Shown here in pieces: positions 1-7,832 of a stretch of 64,000 bases of DNA. The first letter of the stretch is position 1, and each line of letters opens with the position of its first letter. The position numbers were made by a program, and so were the translations under genes. Under the pieces are notes generated by a model. The model searched no databases. It saw only the letters and a program-made list of their open reading frames with translations, and was not told the origin of the DNA. This stretch comes from Spirochaetota bacterium (lineage in GTDB: Bacteria > Spirochaetota > UBA4802 > UBA5550): positions 1 to 64,000 of the forward strand of contig JAFGJK010000034.1 of the NCBI GenBank assembly GCA_016929135.1, written 5' to 3'.

Positions 1-522
1 ATGGTGGATTCCTTTTTCGGCAACATCTCCTGCCGCATGGGGAGCGGCATCCTCATCAGCCAGACCGGAAGCTCCCTGGACGAGCTTGCCGGCCTCATCG
101 ACCTGTGCCACCTGGACAACTCCTCCACCGCCGGCATCACCGCCTCCAGCGAGCTCTCGGCGCACCGGGGCATCTACGCGGGCACCGACCGGGGGACGAT
201 ACTGCACGGCCATCCGAAGTTTTCGGTGATCCTGTCCATGCTCTGCGGCGACGAATCCTGCGGCAACAGGGGACGGTGCCACATCCTCTGCGACAAGAAG
301 AGATTCGTCGGGGACGTGCCGGTGGTTCCCGGCGAGGTGGGGACCGGTCCCACCGGACTCTGCAACACCCTCCCACCGGCGCTCACCGGCCGCGGCGCCA
401 TCGTCTGGGGTCACGGCCTCTTCACCACCGGGGCGGTGGATTTCACCGACGCCTTCAGGCACTTGGTGGATATCGAGAGGATGTGCTTCGGCGAGTACGG
501 CGCGATTCTGAAATCACAATAG
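1..522 (+). CDS. Class II aldolase/adducin-family protein, 5'-truncated by window edge
   Basis: The visible 173 residues match the class II aldolase/adducin fold: an early FGNIS segment, the zinc-ligand pair in HGHPKF near residue 70, and a later VWGHGLFTTG segment supplying a further His ligand. Family members cleave or epimerise sugar phosphates using Zn2+ in the cytoplasm. Typical proteins are about 200-220 residues, so some 25 or more N-terminal residues probably lie before base 1; the ATG at base 1 may be an internal Met. The Cys-rich middle (around residues 82-97) is unusual for the family. Substrate cannot be assigned. The alternative is a domain of a longer protein. Confidence 0.75.
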   Translation: MVDSFFGNISCRMGSGILISQTGSSLDELAGLIDLCHLDNSSTAGITASSELSAHRGIYAGTDRGTILHGHPKFSVILSMLCGDESCGNRGRCHILCDKKRFVGDVPVVPGEVGTGPTGLCNTLPPALTGRGAIVWGHGLFTTGAVDFTDAFRHLVDIERMCFGEYGAILKSQ

Positions 523-905
523 GGAGCAAAAATCGTTCATGTCTTCGGATTGGCCACAGTCAATCAAGAATTCCAATTTTCGCCGTAAAAAACTACCTGG
601 CGGGTTAATTGTTCTGCATCAATAACACTTCAATGTTCCGTATAGCCAAAGTAGCATTTGCTGCATGCCTCATTCATTGTAACTCAGCAAGTAGGCAAAT
701 GCTCGTCAATTTAACCGTTGTATTTGATTTCAAAGACACATTAAGGAATTGAATCGATAAAAAGATTATGTGGTTCCGGCGTTATTTTCATATAATGTTT
801 GAAGATCAGGTAAATGAAAAGATAACCAACTGATATAATCACCGTTTTTCTTGATAACTATTTATGAATATCATATTATCAAGATCTGTTTTTTTTAATA
901 GCGTG
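523..905. other. AT-rich intergenic block without a visible gene
   Basis: No ORF with a ribosome site and no convincing tRNA, riboswitch or terminator was seen. Base composition is clearly lower in GC than the surrounding genes (23 of 60 bases G+C by hand count at 601-660). The low-GC stretch continues into the 3' half of the next gene to about position 1200. Confidence 0.5.
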
Positions 906-1547
906 TCATACCCAATAATATGGACTTCCTGGAATCAACCAAACTGTATAAACGTCAAATATTGGAGAATAACCTCTAACTCGATACCAATAATTAACAA
1001 AAGCGACTGATCCAAGATAGTCAGTATACGATTTACCATATGTTCTAGCAATCAAACTATACTGACTATCGGCTGGTTGTGAAGATGCTCCAATATTCCG
1101 TTGAATTTCGTATTGTTCAGACCAGTTTGCTTGCCATGATATAATGAGAGATTTTCCATCAGGATTTGTAACAGTTATATTTGTTAAATCCACTCCAGAT
1201 ACCGCCACCTGCACCTCCTCGCTCCCCTCCTGAAAGGTCATGGGGAGGGACGTGCCGCTATAGACCGCGTAGCCCTGGTGGTTCACCGCGATGACATGGA
1301 CGATCCTATCGGGCCCCGGGGAGGCCTGCACCACGATGGTAGCGGTGGGCGCGAAGGTCTGCACGGAGAGGACGTTCTCCTCTGACACCGTCCCCTGGCA
1401 CACCGCCACGTGGATCCTTGCGACGTCCGCCGGCATACCGCCGGAGAGCAGCAGGGAGACGCGGGCGTTTTTGCCGTCGCCGGCTATGTAGAAGCAGGCG
1501 GGGGCGAAGATGAGCAGGGTTATGATCGTGGCGGCTTTCAGTCTCAT
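906..1547 (-). CDS. Secreted lipoprotein with C-terminal fibronectin-III-like domain
   Basis: Start chosen at the ATG at 1547 because AAAGGA lies about 7 bases upstream; an ATG 27 bases earlier lacks a site. The N-terminus is a short basic region, a hydrophobic core and a relaxed lipobox ending APAC, a pattern tolerated in spirochaetal lipoproteins. The C-terminal ~85 residues look like one fibronectin type III domain (a conserved Trp, a YEIQR strand, YTDY, and YWYRVRGYSP). Function is unknown; an envelope-anchored adhesion or scaffold role is only inference. The 3' half (about 906-1200) is near 35% GC while the 5' half is near 66%, suggesting a chimeric gene. Confidence 0.7.
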   Translation of the reverse strand: MRLKAATIITLLIFAPACFYIAGDGKNARVSLLLSGGMPADVARIHVAVCQGTVSEENVLSVQTFAPTATIVVQASPGPDRIVHVIAVNHQGYAVYSGTSLPMTFQEGSEEVQVAVSGVDLTNITVTNPDGKSLIISWQANWSEQYEIQRNIGASSQPADSQYSLIARTYGKSYTDYLGSVAFVNYWYRVRGYSPIFDVYTVWLIPGSPYYWV

Positions 1548-1767
1548 TCGGTATTCCTTTCCTCTGGGTTTCACGACTATTCAAATGTAACCATTACGAA
1601 GACGGTGGCAACGTTTTTTTATTCACCCCACGACTTCAGCAGGAAAAAAAACGTTATTCGAAATTTGAACACCATAAAGGCGGAAGCAGGGGGGCGGAAC
1701 TGTTCTATTGGAGCACCGCGCGGCGGTGCGGCTTCGCCAGCATGCTGTAGTAGTGCAGATCCAGTGC

Positions 1768-1980
1768 TTATACGCCCAGCAAAACGATGGCGAGGACGCA
1801 GAGGACCACGGAGCTGCCCACATGCCCCAGCCCGCAGGCGACGGTGTCGTCGGCGGTTTTCGCCAGGGACCAGTTCTCGGCCCGCGCCATCACCGTGAAG
1901 GGGACGTAATGGTCCGGTCCCGTGACGGTGTGGATGAAGCCGAGGCCGGCGGCCCCGGCGATGAGGAGTGACATGTCCAT
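1768..1980 (-). pseudogene. Truncated UreH/NiCoT-like transporter N-terminus
   Basis: The 70 residues carry the first two membrane segments and signature of the UreH/TauE-like or nickel/cobalt transporter family: a GFIHTVTGPDHYVPF motif (His and Asp used in metal transport) and CGLGHVGSSVV. Full-length members have about 200 or more residues and six or more membrane helices. The frame stops right after the second helix (IVLLGV). Reading past the stop in the same frame gives about 20 more unrelated-looking residues before another stop. No continuation is visible in other frames, so this is most likely a remnant. A genuine short protein is less likely. Confidence 0.65.
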
Positions 1981-2137
1981 TTTTCAGCCGGATCAGCGCT
2001 CAGAAATAAATAACGGAAAGATCATTGCCCTGGAAATCCACCGGCCAACGACAAATGGCCGGGGACAGCGTAAAATCGCCCGGACCGAGGGGCCCGGGCG
2101 GCATATGCATCCGTTATTCTGTTCGTTTCGAGCCTGG

Positions 2138-2662
2138 CTACCGTTTCCTTCTCCTCGCCTTCCCCGGCCTTTTACCCTTCATGGGACACTCCATGGGGGG
2201 CATCAGCTTCGCCCTCTGCTCAGCCGTGAGCTTGTTCATGAGGGCCTTCCGGGCGTTCGCCATCATCTCCATCTTGGCGGTGTGCAGTTCGATGATCTTG
2301 CGGTTCAGCGTGTCGATGGCGCCGTTGTCCAGGTCCTTCTTCAAGTATTCGTCATGCAGCGCCTTGTGGGCATCCACGATCTTCCCGCCGATCCCGTGCA
2401 GGTCGGTCTTCAGCTTGTCGGTGATCTCCTTGACCCCCGCCTTCTCCTGGTCCGATAGTCCCAGGCGCTTCGCAATGCGCTCGCCGTCGAGCATCATCAT
2501 ACCCATGAAGGTGCAGCCGGGGCCAGCCATACCCTTCATCGCGATGCAGCGTCCCGGCATCTTCCCCTTGCCGGGCCTCTTTCCGTCCTTCCCCTGCTGC
2601 ATCTGCGAGAAGGCGACCGATGCCGCCAGCACTATCGCCACTACCGGTATAAGCTTCTTCAT
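2138..2662 (-). CDS. Spy/CpxP-like periplasmic protein
   Basis: The 174-residue product begins with a clear signal peptide (MKKLIPVVAIVLAASVAFS). The mature part is Met- and Lys-rich and mostly helical, with two LTxxQ-type helices: a GLSDQEKAGV segment near residue 70 and LTAEQRAKL near residue 148. That arrangement is typical of the Spy/CpxP/CnrR heavy-metal or envelope-stress chaperone superfamily of the periplasm. A strong ribosome site (GGAGGTAAC) lies upstream. The Met-rich N-terminal region (MKGMAGPGCTFMGMMM) and a basic C-terminus suggest metal or anion binding, but this is inference. It stands alone between divergently composed neighbours. Confidence 0.75.
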   Translation of the reverse strand: MKKLIPVVAIVLAASVAFSQMQQGKDGKRPGKGKMPGRCIAMKGMAGPGCTFMGMMMLDGERIAKRLGLSDQEKAGVKEITDKLKTDLHGIGGKIVDAHKALHDEYLKKDLDNGAIDTLNRKIIELHTAKMEMMANARKALMNKLTAEQRAKLMPPMECPMKGKRPGKARRRKR

Positions 2663-2747
2663 AATCAGGTTACCTCCAGAATCCTATGGGATTCACGGCA
2701 AGTATAGATCGGGTGAACAGTTATGCAACCATAAATTCCGCGGCATA

Positions 2748-3077
2748 TCATCCGCCATTTCGGGCCTCCCTCGCCAGCCGAAACCTCGCCTCCTCGATCT
2801 CTTCGTCGCTCCCCGGCTCCACCAGGACAAGGCTGCCGTCGATCTGTACCTTCGCCCCGCTTCCCACCTCCATGCCGCCTCGCACCACGACGCGCCCGCC
2901 CCTGCCGACGATAACGCTAGCCCCGTTTTTAATGAACAACTTCGCTCCGCCGCGGACGGAGGGGGCATCGAAGAGGCTCCGGCAGTAGCGGCAGCGCAGC
3001 AGGCCATCCCCCTCCGGGACCAGGTCGGTGGCCCCGCACTGGGTGCACTGAAATGATCGCGGCCTTTTCCTCCCCAT
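2748..3077 (-). CDS. Small zinc-ribbon protein with glycine-rich beta-repeat tail
   Basis: Start taken at the ATG at 3077, preceded by GAGGTGG; the open frame extends 36 codons further without a better site. The 109-residue protein has a CxxC...CxxC zinc ribbon (CTQCGAT, then CRYCRSLF) in residues about 10-33. It is followed by about 45 residues of short beta-forming repeats (KNGASVIVGRGG, VVVRGGMEVG) like one or two turns of a bactofilin or polymer-forming beta-helix, then an acidic/basic helix. I do not recognise a named family. A cytoplasmic adaptor or polymerising role is inference. Confidence 0.6.
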   Translation of the reverse strand: MGRKRPRSFQCTQCGATDLVPEGDGLLRCRYCRSLFDAPSVRGGAKLFIKNGASVIVGRGGRVVVRGGMEVGSGAKVQIDGSLVLVEPGSDEEIEEARFRLAREARNGG

Positions 3078-3300
3078 GACGTCGCCACCTCGAAGTCCCT
3101 GTGTCATCCCCCATACTCGTCGATCATGATACACGGATGGCGCAAAATTACCACAAAAAAATGGATACTGCCGCCGAGTGCGCATTTTATCCCTGAACGG
3201 CGCCGTCCCTCGCCTGTCGCTGCCGTAAAAACAGTATCAGTACCGTTTTATACTTGATCGCTCGTAGAATGGCTCCATTGTTGAGATATCGGGGGACTCC

Positions 3301-4773
3301 ATGGACAATACAGGCTTCTTCACCGCTCTCTTCGAGCCCAGGAACATCGCATTCATCGGCGTCTCGACGAACGCCTTCAAATGGGGATTCAACATCTTCC
3401 ATCACCTGCTCAAGGGGGGCTATGCGGGATCGATCCACCCGGTGAACCCGCAGGGGGGCGACTGGTTCGGCAGGAGGATGTTCCGCACCCTGGAGGAGGT
3501 ACCGGACCCCGTGGACCTGGCGGTGATCGTCGTGCCCAAGGAGCTGGTGCCCCGTACCATGGAGGAATGCGCCGGGAAGGGGATCCCGGCCGCGGTCATC
3601 ATCACCGCCGGTTTTTCAGAGACCGGCCAGGAGGGGACCGCGCTGGAGCGGGAGGTCCTCGACATCGCCCGCCGGGGGGGTGTCCGGATCGTGGGTCCCA
3701 ACACCATGGGCATGTACAGCGCCTACCCCTCGCCGGTGCAGGCGGTCATGATGTCCTCGACGCTGAAGCAGGGGGGAGTCGCCGTGGTGTCCCAGAGCGG
3801 CAACCTGGGGACCTCCATATCCTATCGATTCATCAGGAGGGAGCTGGGCATCAGCCGCCTGGTGAGCTCGGGGAACGAGGCCGACCTGAGGGTCGAGGAC
3901 TACATGGAGTACCTGGAGCGAGACGACAGAACGAGGATCATCTGCCTGTACATCGAGGGGCTCCGCAACGGCCGCAGGTTCATGGATATCGCGCGCCGCA
4001 TAACGCGGACCAAGCCAGTGATCCTCCTGAAGGGGGGGACCGGTTCCATCGGTGCGGGGGCGGCCATGTCCCACACGGGCGCCATCGCCGGAAGCTTCGC
4101 CACCTTCCGCTCCATGTGCCGTCAGTGCAACATCATCCTGGTGGACACCATCGACGAGATGGTGGACACCGCGGGGCTCATCCTCTCGCAGCCGGCCTTC
4201 ACCGGCAACCGCATCGGCATCGTCACCCAGGGGGGCGGATGGGGCGTGATATCGGCGGACCTGTGCGAGGCGCACGGGATGCAGATCCCCCCCCTGAGCG
4301 ACTCGGTGGTGGCGATGATGGACCGCTTCCTCCCCCCCTTCTGGAGCAGGCGGAATCCCGTGGACCTTGTGGCGCCGGGGAAGGTTGCAATGATCACCGA
4401 CTCGATAGACATCATCCTGAACCACACGGAGATGGACGCCATTCTGCTGCTGGGGCTGGGCTACATGACACTCCGGGCGCGGCTCTGGATGGAATCGCCG
4501 GTGATACCGAAGGACTCCATCGAGCAGAACGCCAGGCTCATGATCGGCGAGGAAGCCAAGCTCCTGGGGCTCATCGGGGAGCAGATCAAGCGGTACGGCA
4601 AGCCCGTCATTCCGGTGATAGATCAGGTGGCCTTCGATGACCCCAGCGAGTTCAACATCGTCAGCCGCCTTGACCGCGAGGGGATTATGGCCTATTCGTC
4701 GCCCGAGCAGGCCATCGGGGCTCTGGCCAGGGTGCAGGAATACTACCGGAGACGGGAGCCTGCCGGAAAGTGA
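3301..4773 (+). CDS. Acyl-CoA synthetase (NDP-forming), alpha-type subunit
   Basis: The 490-residue protein has the CoA-binding Rossmann domain (residues about 8-130, with NIAFIGVS near the start and a GPNTMG segment), then two CoA-ligase-like domains. The second contains the MSHTGAIAGS motif that in this family carries the phosphorylated histidine. Known ADP-forming acetyl-CoA synthetases and succinyl-CoA-synthetase relatives exchange acyl-CoA and ADP/Pi for acid, CoA and ATP, but need a beta (ATP-grasp) part, which is absent here and nearby. A GGGGGA ribosome site precedes the ATG. The gene is convergent with its paralogue's operon, with a 7-base gap. Substrate unknown. Confidence 0.82.
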   Translation: MDNTGFFTALFEPRNIAFIGVSTNAFKWGFNIFHHLLKGGYAGSIHPVNPQGGDWFGRRMFRTLEEVPDPVDLAVIVVPKELVPRTMEECAGKGIPAAVIITAGFSETGQEGTALEREVLDIARRGGVRIVGPNTMGMYSAYPSPVQAVMMSSTLKQGGVAVVSQSGNLGTSISYRFIRRELGISRLVSSGNEADLRVEDYMEYLERDDRTRIICLYIEGLRNGRRFMDIARRITRTKPVILLKGGTGSIGAGAAMSHTGAIAGSFATFRSMCRQCNIILVDTIDEMVDTAGLILSQPAFTGNRIGIVTQGGGWGVISADLCEAHGMQIPPLSDSVVAMMDRFLPPFWSRRNPVDLVAPGKVAMITDSIDIILNHTEMDAILLLGLGYMTLRARLWMESPVIPKDSIEQNARLMIGEEAKLLGLIGEQIKRYGKPVIPVIDQVAFDDPSEFNIVSRLDREGIMAYSSPEQAIGALARVQEYYRRREPAGK

Positions 4774-4780
4774 ACAGAGG

Positions 4781-4885
4781 TCAATCGGACACGACCTCGA
4801 AACCCGACAGGTGCAGTGCCAGCACCGCCAGGCCTATGGCCAGATAGATACGCCCGAACCAGTTGATCGCCAGACTACTCCTCAT
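4781..4885 (-). CDS. Putative 34-residue membrane microprotein, coupled to upstream gene
   Basis: This short ORF begins with an ATG that overlaps the stop codon of the DUF3592-like gene in an ATGA arrangement. Its product has a basic N-terminus, one hydrophobic helix (IYLAIGLAVLALHLSG) and a short acidic tail ending VVSD. The overlap indicates translational coupling and a shared transcript. Small single-helix proteins often associate with a neighbouring membrane protein, which here would be the DUF3592-like product; that is inference. It could still be a chance ORF. Confidence 0.5.
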   Translation of the reverse strand: MRSSLAINWFGRIYLAIGLAVLALHLSGFEVVSD

Positions 4886-5196
4886 TTTATGTCAGCAACA
4901 ATTCTCGCCGTTTCAGGCCGCCCGCGCTCGTCGAGGGCATCCACCAACCTGCCGTCCAGTGCCGACCAGCCGGAATCACCGCCCCTGGACGCGACCCTGA
5001 TACTGGTGACCCCCTCGTCGACGAAGGTGACCGAGAGGGTGATGCCGTTGTTGCCGTCACTGAGGGCCCTGGCAATGCCCCGCACCCTCATCCCCCGCCG
5101 CTGCAGGGTCCGCCAGCTGAGACGCTCCATGATACCCATGGCAAGCGAGTAGAGCCCCATCCCCACAAACACCGCGCAGAAGACATAGACACCCAT
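4882..5196 (-). CDS. DUF3592-like membrane-anchored protein
   Basis: The 104-residue product starts with a hydrophobic helix (YVFCAVFVGMGLYSLAMGI). A small beta domain follows with the pattern MRVRGIARAL...ITLSVTFVDEGV, as in DUF3592 proteins, where a membrane helix flanks a small extracytoplasmic beta domain. It lies 20 bases downstream of the second acyl-CoA synthetase gene, on the same strand, and overlaps the 34-residue ORF. The usual second membrane helix of DUF3592 proteins is absent and could be supplied by that microprotein; this is an inference. Function unknown. Confidence 0.55.
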   Translation of the reverse strand: MGVYVFCAVFVGMGLYSLAMGIMERLSWRTLQRRGMRVRGIARALSDGNNGITLSVTFVDEGVTSIRVASRGGDSGWSALDGRLVDALDERGRPETARIVADIK

Positions 5197-5216
5197 ATCC
5201 AGATTATCTCCAATGT

Positions 5217-6713
5217 CTACCTTGGAGTGGGTACGGAATCACCGCCGCGGCGCATCCTGCGGCCGCACCACAGCGACACGCAACTCACCGCGAAGAGCGC
5301 CTCCTCCAGCTCGTCGAAGACCGGTATGCCCCGTGCCAGAAACTCGCGCCTGGTCTCCCGCATCGCCTCCTCGATGTCCAGCGCCTCGGCGCCCCGCTTG
5401 AAATTCGGGATCACCAGCACCGCCGGCTTCCCGGTGGCGCTCACCGCGCCGCTCACCGCGTCGGCCAGCTCGCGGAAGGGGACCAGCCCCTTCACGGAAT
5501 CCCTGCCCAGGGTCGCCGCCAGGGCACCGTAGTGGTACAGGAGCTGGATGATCACGTGGATATCGATCCGCTCGTCCCTGGAGGCCTCGATCATTATTCT
5601 GCGGATGTTGTCCGGGGAGACGTAGGGGTTGGCGATATCGATGGGGTTCCGCGAGCTCGACCCGGGCCGCGGGAGAAGCGGGTCGATGGCGTCCCGGATC
5701 CCCTCCTCCAGCGGCGGGATGACCATCCCCAGCGCCTCCGCCGCATCCGCCGCGGCGACGCCCAGCGCACCCCCGCCGCCGATGATGGCGGCGCCTCGGT
5801 AGCTCCTGCGGGGGAGCATTGTGAGCGCCAGCAGTGCATCCGACAGCTCGCCGATATTCTTCGCCTGGATGATGTTGCACTGCCTGAACATCGATTCCCA
5901 TATGACGCGGCTCCCCCCCATGGAGGCGGTGTGGCTCGCCACCGCGCGGCCCCCTGCCTCTGAGAGCCCCCCTTTGCAGATAACCACCGGCTTCTTTTCG
6001 CTGGCACCCCTGAGGGTCCGGAAAAAATCCCCTCCCCGCTCCACCCCCTCCATGTACATGCCGATCACGCCGGTGGCGGGATCGTCCCGGAAGTATTCCA
6101 GCAGCTCGGTCTCGCGGACGTCGATGCCGTTGCCGAAGCTCACCACGGCGCTGAAGCGTATTCCCTTCCACTTTCCCATGTGGGCCAGGTCGATGGACAT
6201 CCCGCCGCTCTGCGATACGAAGGCCACGTTCCCTGGCTCCCTGGACAGGTCCGGACCCGGAAGCATGGTGAGTCCGCAGGAGGGGGAGTAGACGCCGAAG
6301 CAGTTGGGGCCCAGCACCCTGATTCCCCGGCCGACCACCTCGCGCAGCCGGTCCCCCAGGATGCGCCCCTCGTCGGTGCCGGTCTCGTCGAAGCCGGAGG
6401 AGAGGATCTCCGCCCCCGCCGCCCCCTTCAGGCGGCACTCCTCCAGGGCCTGCGGCACCTGGCTCGCCGGCACCGCGATGACGGCGAAGTCTATGGGGCA
6501 GGGGATTGCATCGACCGTCTCGTATATTGTCATCCCGGCGATCTCCCCCCCCCTCGGGTTCACCGGGAACAGCTCGCCGTCGAACTTCATGGCCATGAGC
6601 GAAAGGAGGATCCCCCTCCCGAAACCGAATCCCTCCCTGCTCACCCCGATGACTGCAACCCGCTTCGGATTCAACATGGTCCGCAGTGCTTCATGGCCGC
6701 TTCTCACATTCAT
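5217..6713 (-). CDS. Second acyl-CoA synthetase (NDP-forming), alpha-type subunit
   Basis: The 498-residue protein is a paralogue of the 3301-4773 product. It has the CoA-binding N-terminal domain (RVAVIGVSREG), a GPNCFGVY segment, SQSGGMS, and the ASHTASMGG motif holding the probable phosphohistidine. As with the first copy, no ATP-grasp beta domain is fused or adjacent. The start has GAGGGG 8 bases upstream. It heads an operon with the DUF3592-like gene and the 34-residue ORF. Two alpha-only copies facing each other suggest acyl-CoA metabolism, or a non-catalytic CoA-binding or regulatory use. The substrate cannot be inferred. Confidence 0.8.
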   Translation of the reverse strand: MNVRSGHEALRTMLNPKRVAVIGVSREGFGFGRGILLSLMAMKFDGELFPVNPRGGEIAGMTIYETVDAIPCPIDFAVIAVPASQVPQALEECRLKGAAGAEILSSGFDETGTDEGRILGDRLREVVGRGIRVLGPNCFGVYSPSCGLTMLPGPDLSREPGNVAFVSQSGGMSIDLAHMGKWKGIRFSAVVSFGNGIDVRETELLEYFRDDPATGVIGMYMEGVERGGDFFRTLRGASEKKPVVICKGGLSEAGGRAVASHTASMGGSRVIWESMFRQCNIIQAKNIGELSDALLALTMLPRRSYRGAAIIGGGGALGVAAADAAEALGMVIPPLEEGIRDAIDPLLPRPGSSSRNPIDIANPYVSPDNIRRIMIEASRDERIDIHVIIQLLYHYGALAATLGRDSVKGLVPFRELADAVSGAVSATGKPAVLVIPNFKRGAEALDIEEAMRETRREFLARGIPVFDELEEALFAVSCVSLWCGRRMRRGGDSVPTPR

Positions 6714-6932
6714 GAACAGTCCCCTCTCTTCAATTGCATCGCCGTGGCGCTACCGCCGCATATTTTTGCAGGGACTTCACCGATTGCAATACTATTTTAT
6801 CCTTTTCCGCCACGGCGGCGCGAAACTGCCGGGAGTAAAAAAATCATTTGCAATATCGGCGTCGCTCTGCATCATATCAGCCGGCATGCAGGGTTTTTCC
6901 CGCCATGCCGAGACCCCCTAAGAGGTAGTACC

Positions 6933-7826
6933 ATGTGGAAAAAGATCGTTGTAGCCGCTCTCGTTCTGATAGCCGCCGCCCTTTTCGCCGCGGCATGGTA
7001 TTTCTCGTCGCTGCTCGTCAGTCCGGCAGTTAAGCCCTGCCCCGCGGACCACTTCGTCTACTGCAAGGGCCCGTCGGAGCTGAACCTTCCGTATCAGGAG
7101 GTCTCTTTCAAATCCCGGGACGGACTCACCCTGAGGGGATGGTTCATGCCGGCCGGGAAATCCGATCGGGCCGTTCTCTTCGTGCACGGCCACGGTGCCT
7201 CACGGTATGAGGGGCTCCGCTGGGTCAAGGCCCTGCACAAGGCGGGATTCGCCACCATGGTATTCGACCTCCGAAACTGCGGCCAGAGCGACAGGGCCCC
7301 GGTATCCATGGGCTACCACGAGAAGGACGACGTAATCGCCGCGGTGGATTACCTGTACGCCGTCAAGGGGATCAAGAAGATCGGACTCTTCGGCGTCTCC
7401 ATGGGGAGCGCCTCCGGCATTCTGGCCATGGCCAGAGACAAGCGGATCGCGGCCGGGGTCTTCGAGGCCGGCTACGCCGATTTCAGGGACCTGATCGTCA
7501 GGGTGGCGAAGCGGGACTTCGGCCTTCCCCGGTTCCCCCTGGTGGACCTGACCTTTCTCCTCTTCGATCTGAGGACCGGTGCGGACAGCCGCGCCATCAG
7601 CCCCGAGCGCGTCATCGGGTCCATTTCGCCGCGGCCGGTCTTCATCATGCACTGCAAGGAGGACAACTACGTCCCCTACGACCACGGGGAGCGGCTCTTC
7701 CGGAAGGCCCGGGAGCCGAAGGAGATGTGGACCCACAAGTGCGCGCACCACGCCGAGGCGTGGCAGGCGGACCCGCCCTACATAGAAAAGAGGGTGGCGG
7801 ATTACTTCAGCGCCCGGGTGCGGTAG
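6933..7826 (+). CDS. Membrane-anchored alpha/beta hydrolase
   Basis: The start at 6933 follows AGAGGT; a much longer upstream open frame is a shadow of the opposite gene. The 297-residue protein has an N-terminal membrane anchor or signal (residues about 4-27). An alpha/beta-hydrolase domain follows: the HGHGASR oxyanion region, the nucleophile elbow GVSMGS, an Asp in CKEDNYVPY and a His in CAHHAEAW. It resembles the BAAT/serine-aminopeptidase-like S33/S9 hydrolases that face the periplasm. The substrate is unknown. It is convergent with the next gene, 6 bases apart, so probably monocistronic. Confidence 0.75.
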   Translation: MWKKIVVAALVLIAAALFAAAWYFSSLLVSPAVKPCPADHFVYCKGPSELNLPYQEVSFKSRDGLTLRGWFMPAGKSDRAVLFVHGHGASRYEGLRWVKALHKAGFATMVFDLRNCGQSDRAPVSMGYHEKDDVIAAVDYLYAVKGIKKIGLFGVSMGSASGILAMARDKRIAAGVFEAGYADFRDLIVRVAKRDFGLPRFPLVDLTFLLFDLRTGADSRAISPERVIGSISPRPVFIMHCKEDNYVPYDHGERLFRKAREPKEMWTHKCAHHAEAWQADPPYIEKRVADYFSARVR

Positions 7827-7832
7827 ACGGCG

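Noticed and set aside
3381..4640. A 419-codon ORF in another frame of the first acyl-CoA synthetase gene
   Set aside because: It lies wholly inside a well-supported gene, and its product is a Gly/Arg/His-rich low-complexity chain with no domain, as expected of a high-GC shadow frame.
5239..6438. A 399-codon ORF inside the second acyl-CoA synthetase gene
   Set aside because: Same-strand shadow frame, rich in Gly and Arg, with no start signal or recognisable motif.
6180..6932. Long N-terminal extension of the alpha/beta hydrolase frame
   Set aside because: The extension covers the opposite-strand gene and an intergenic gap; AGAGGT and a normal signal/anchor sequence place the start at 6933.
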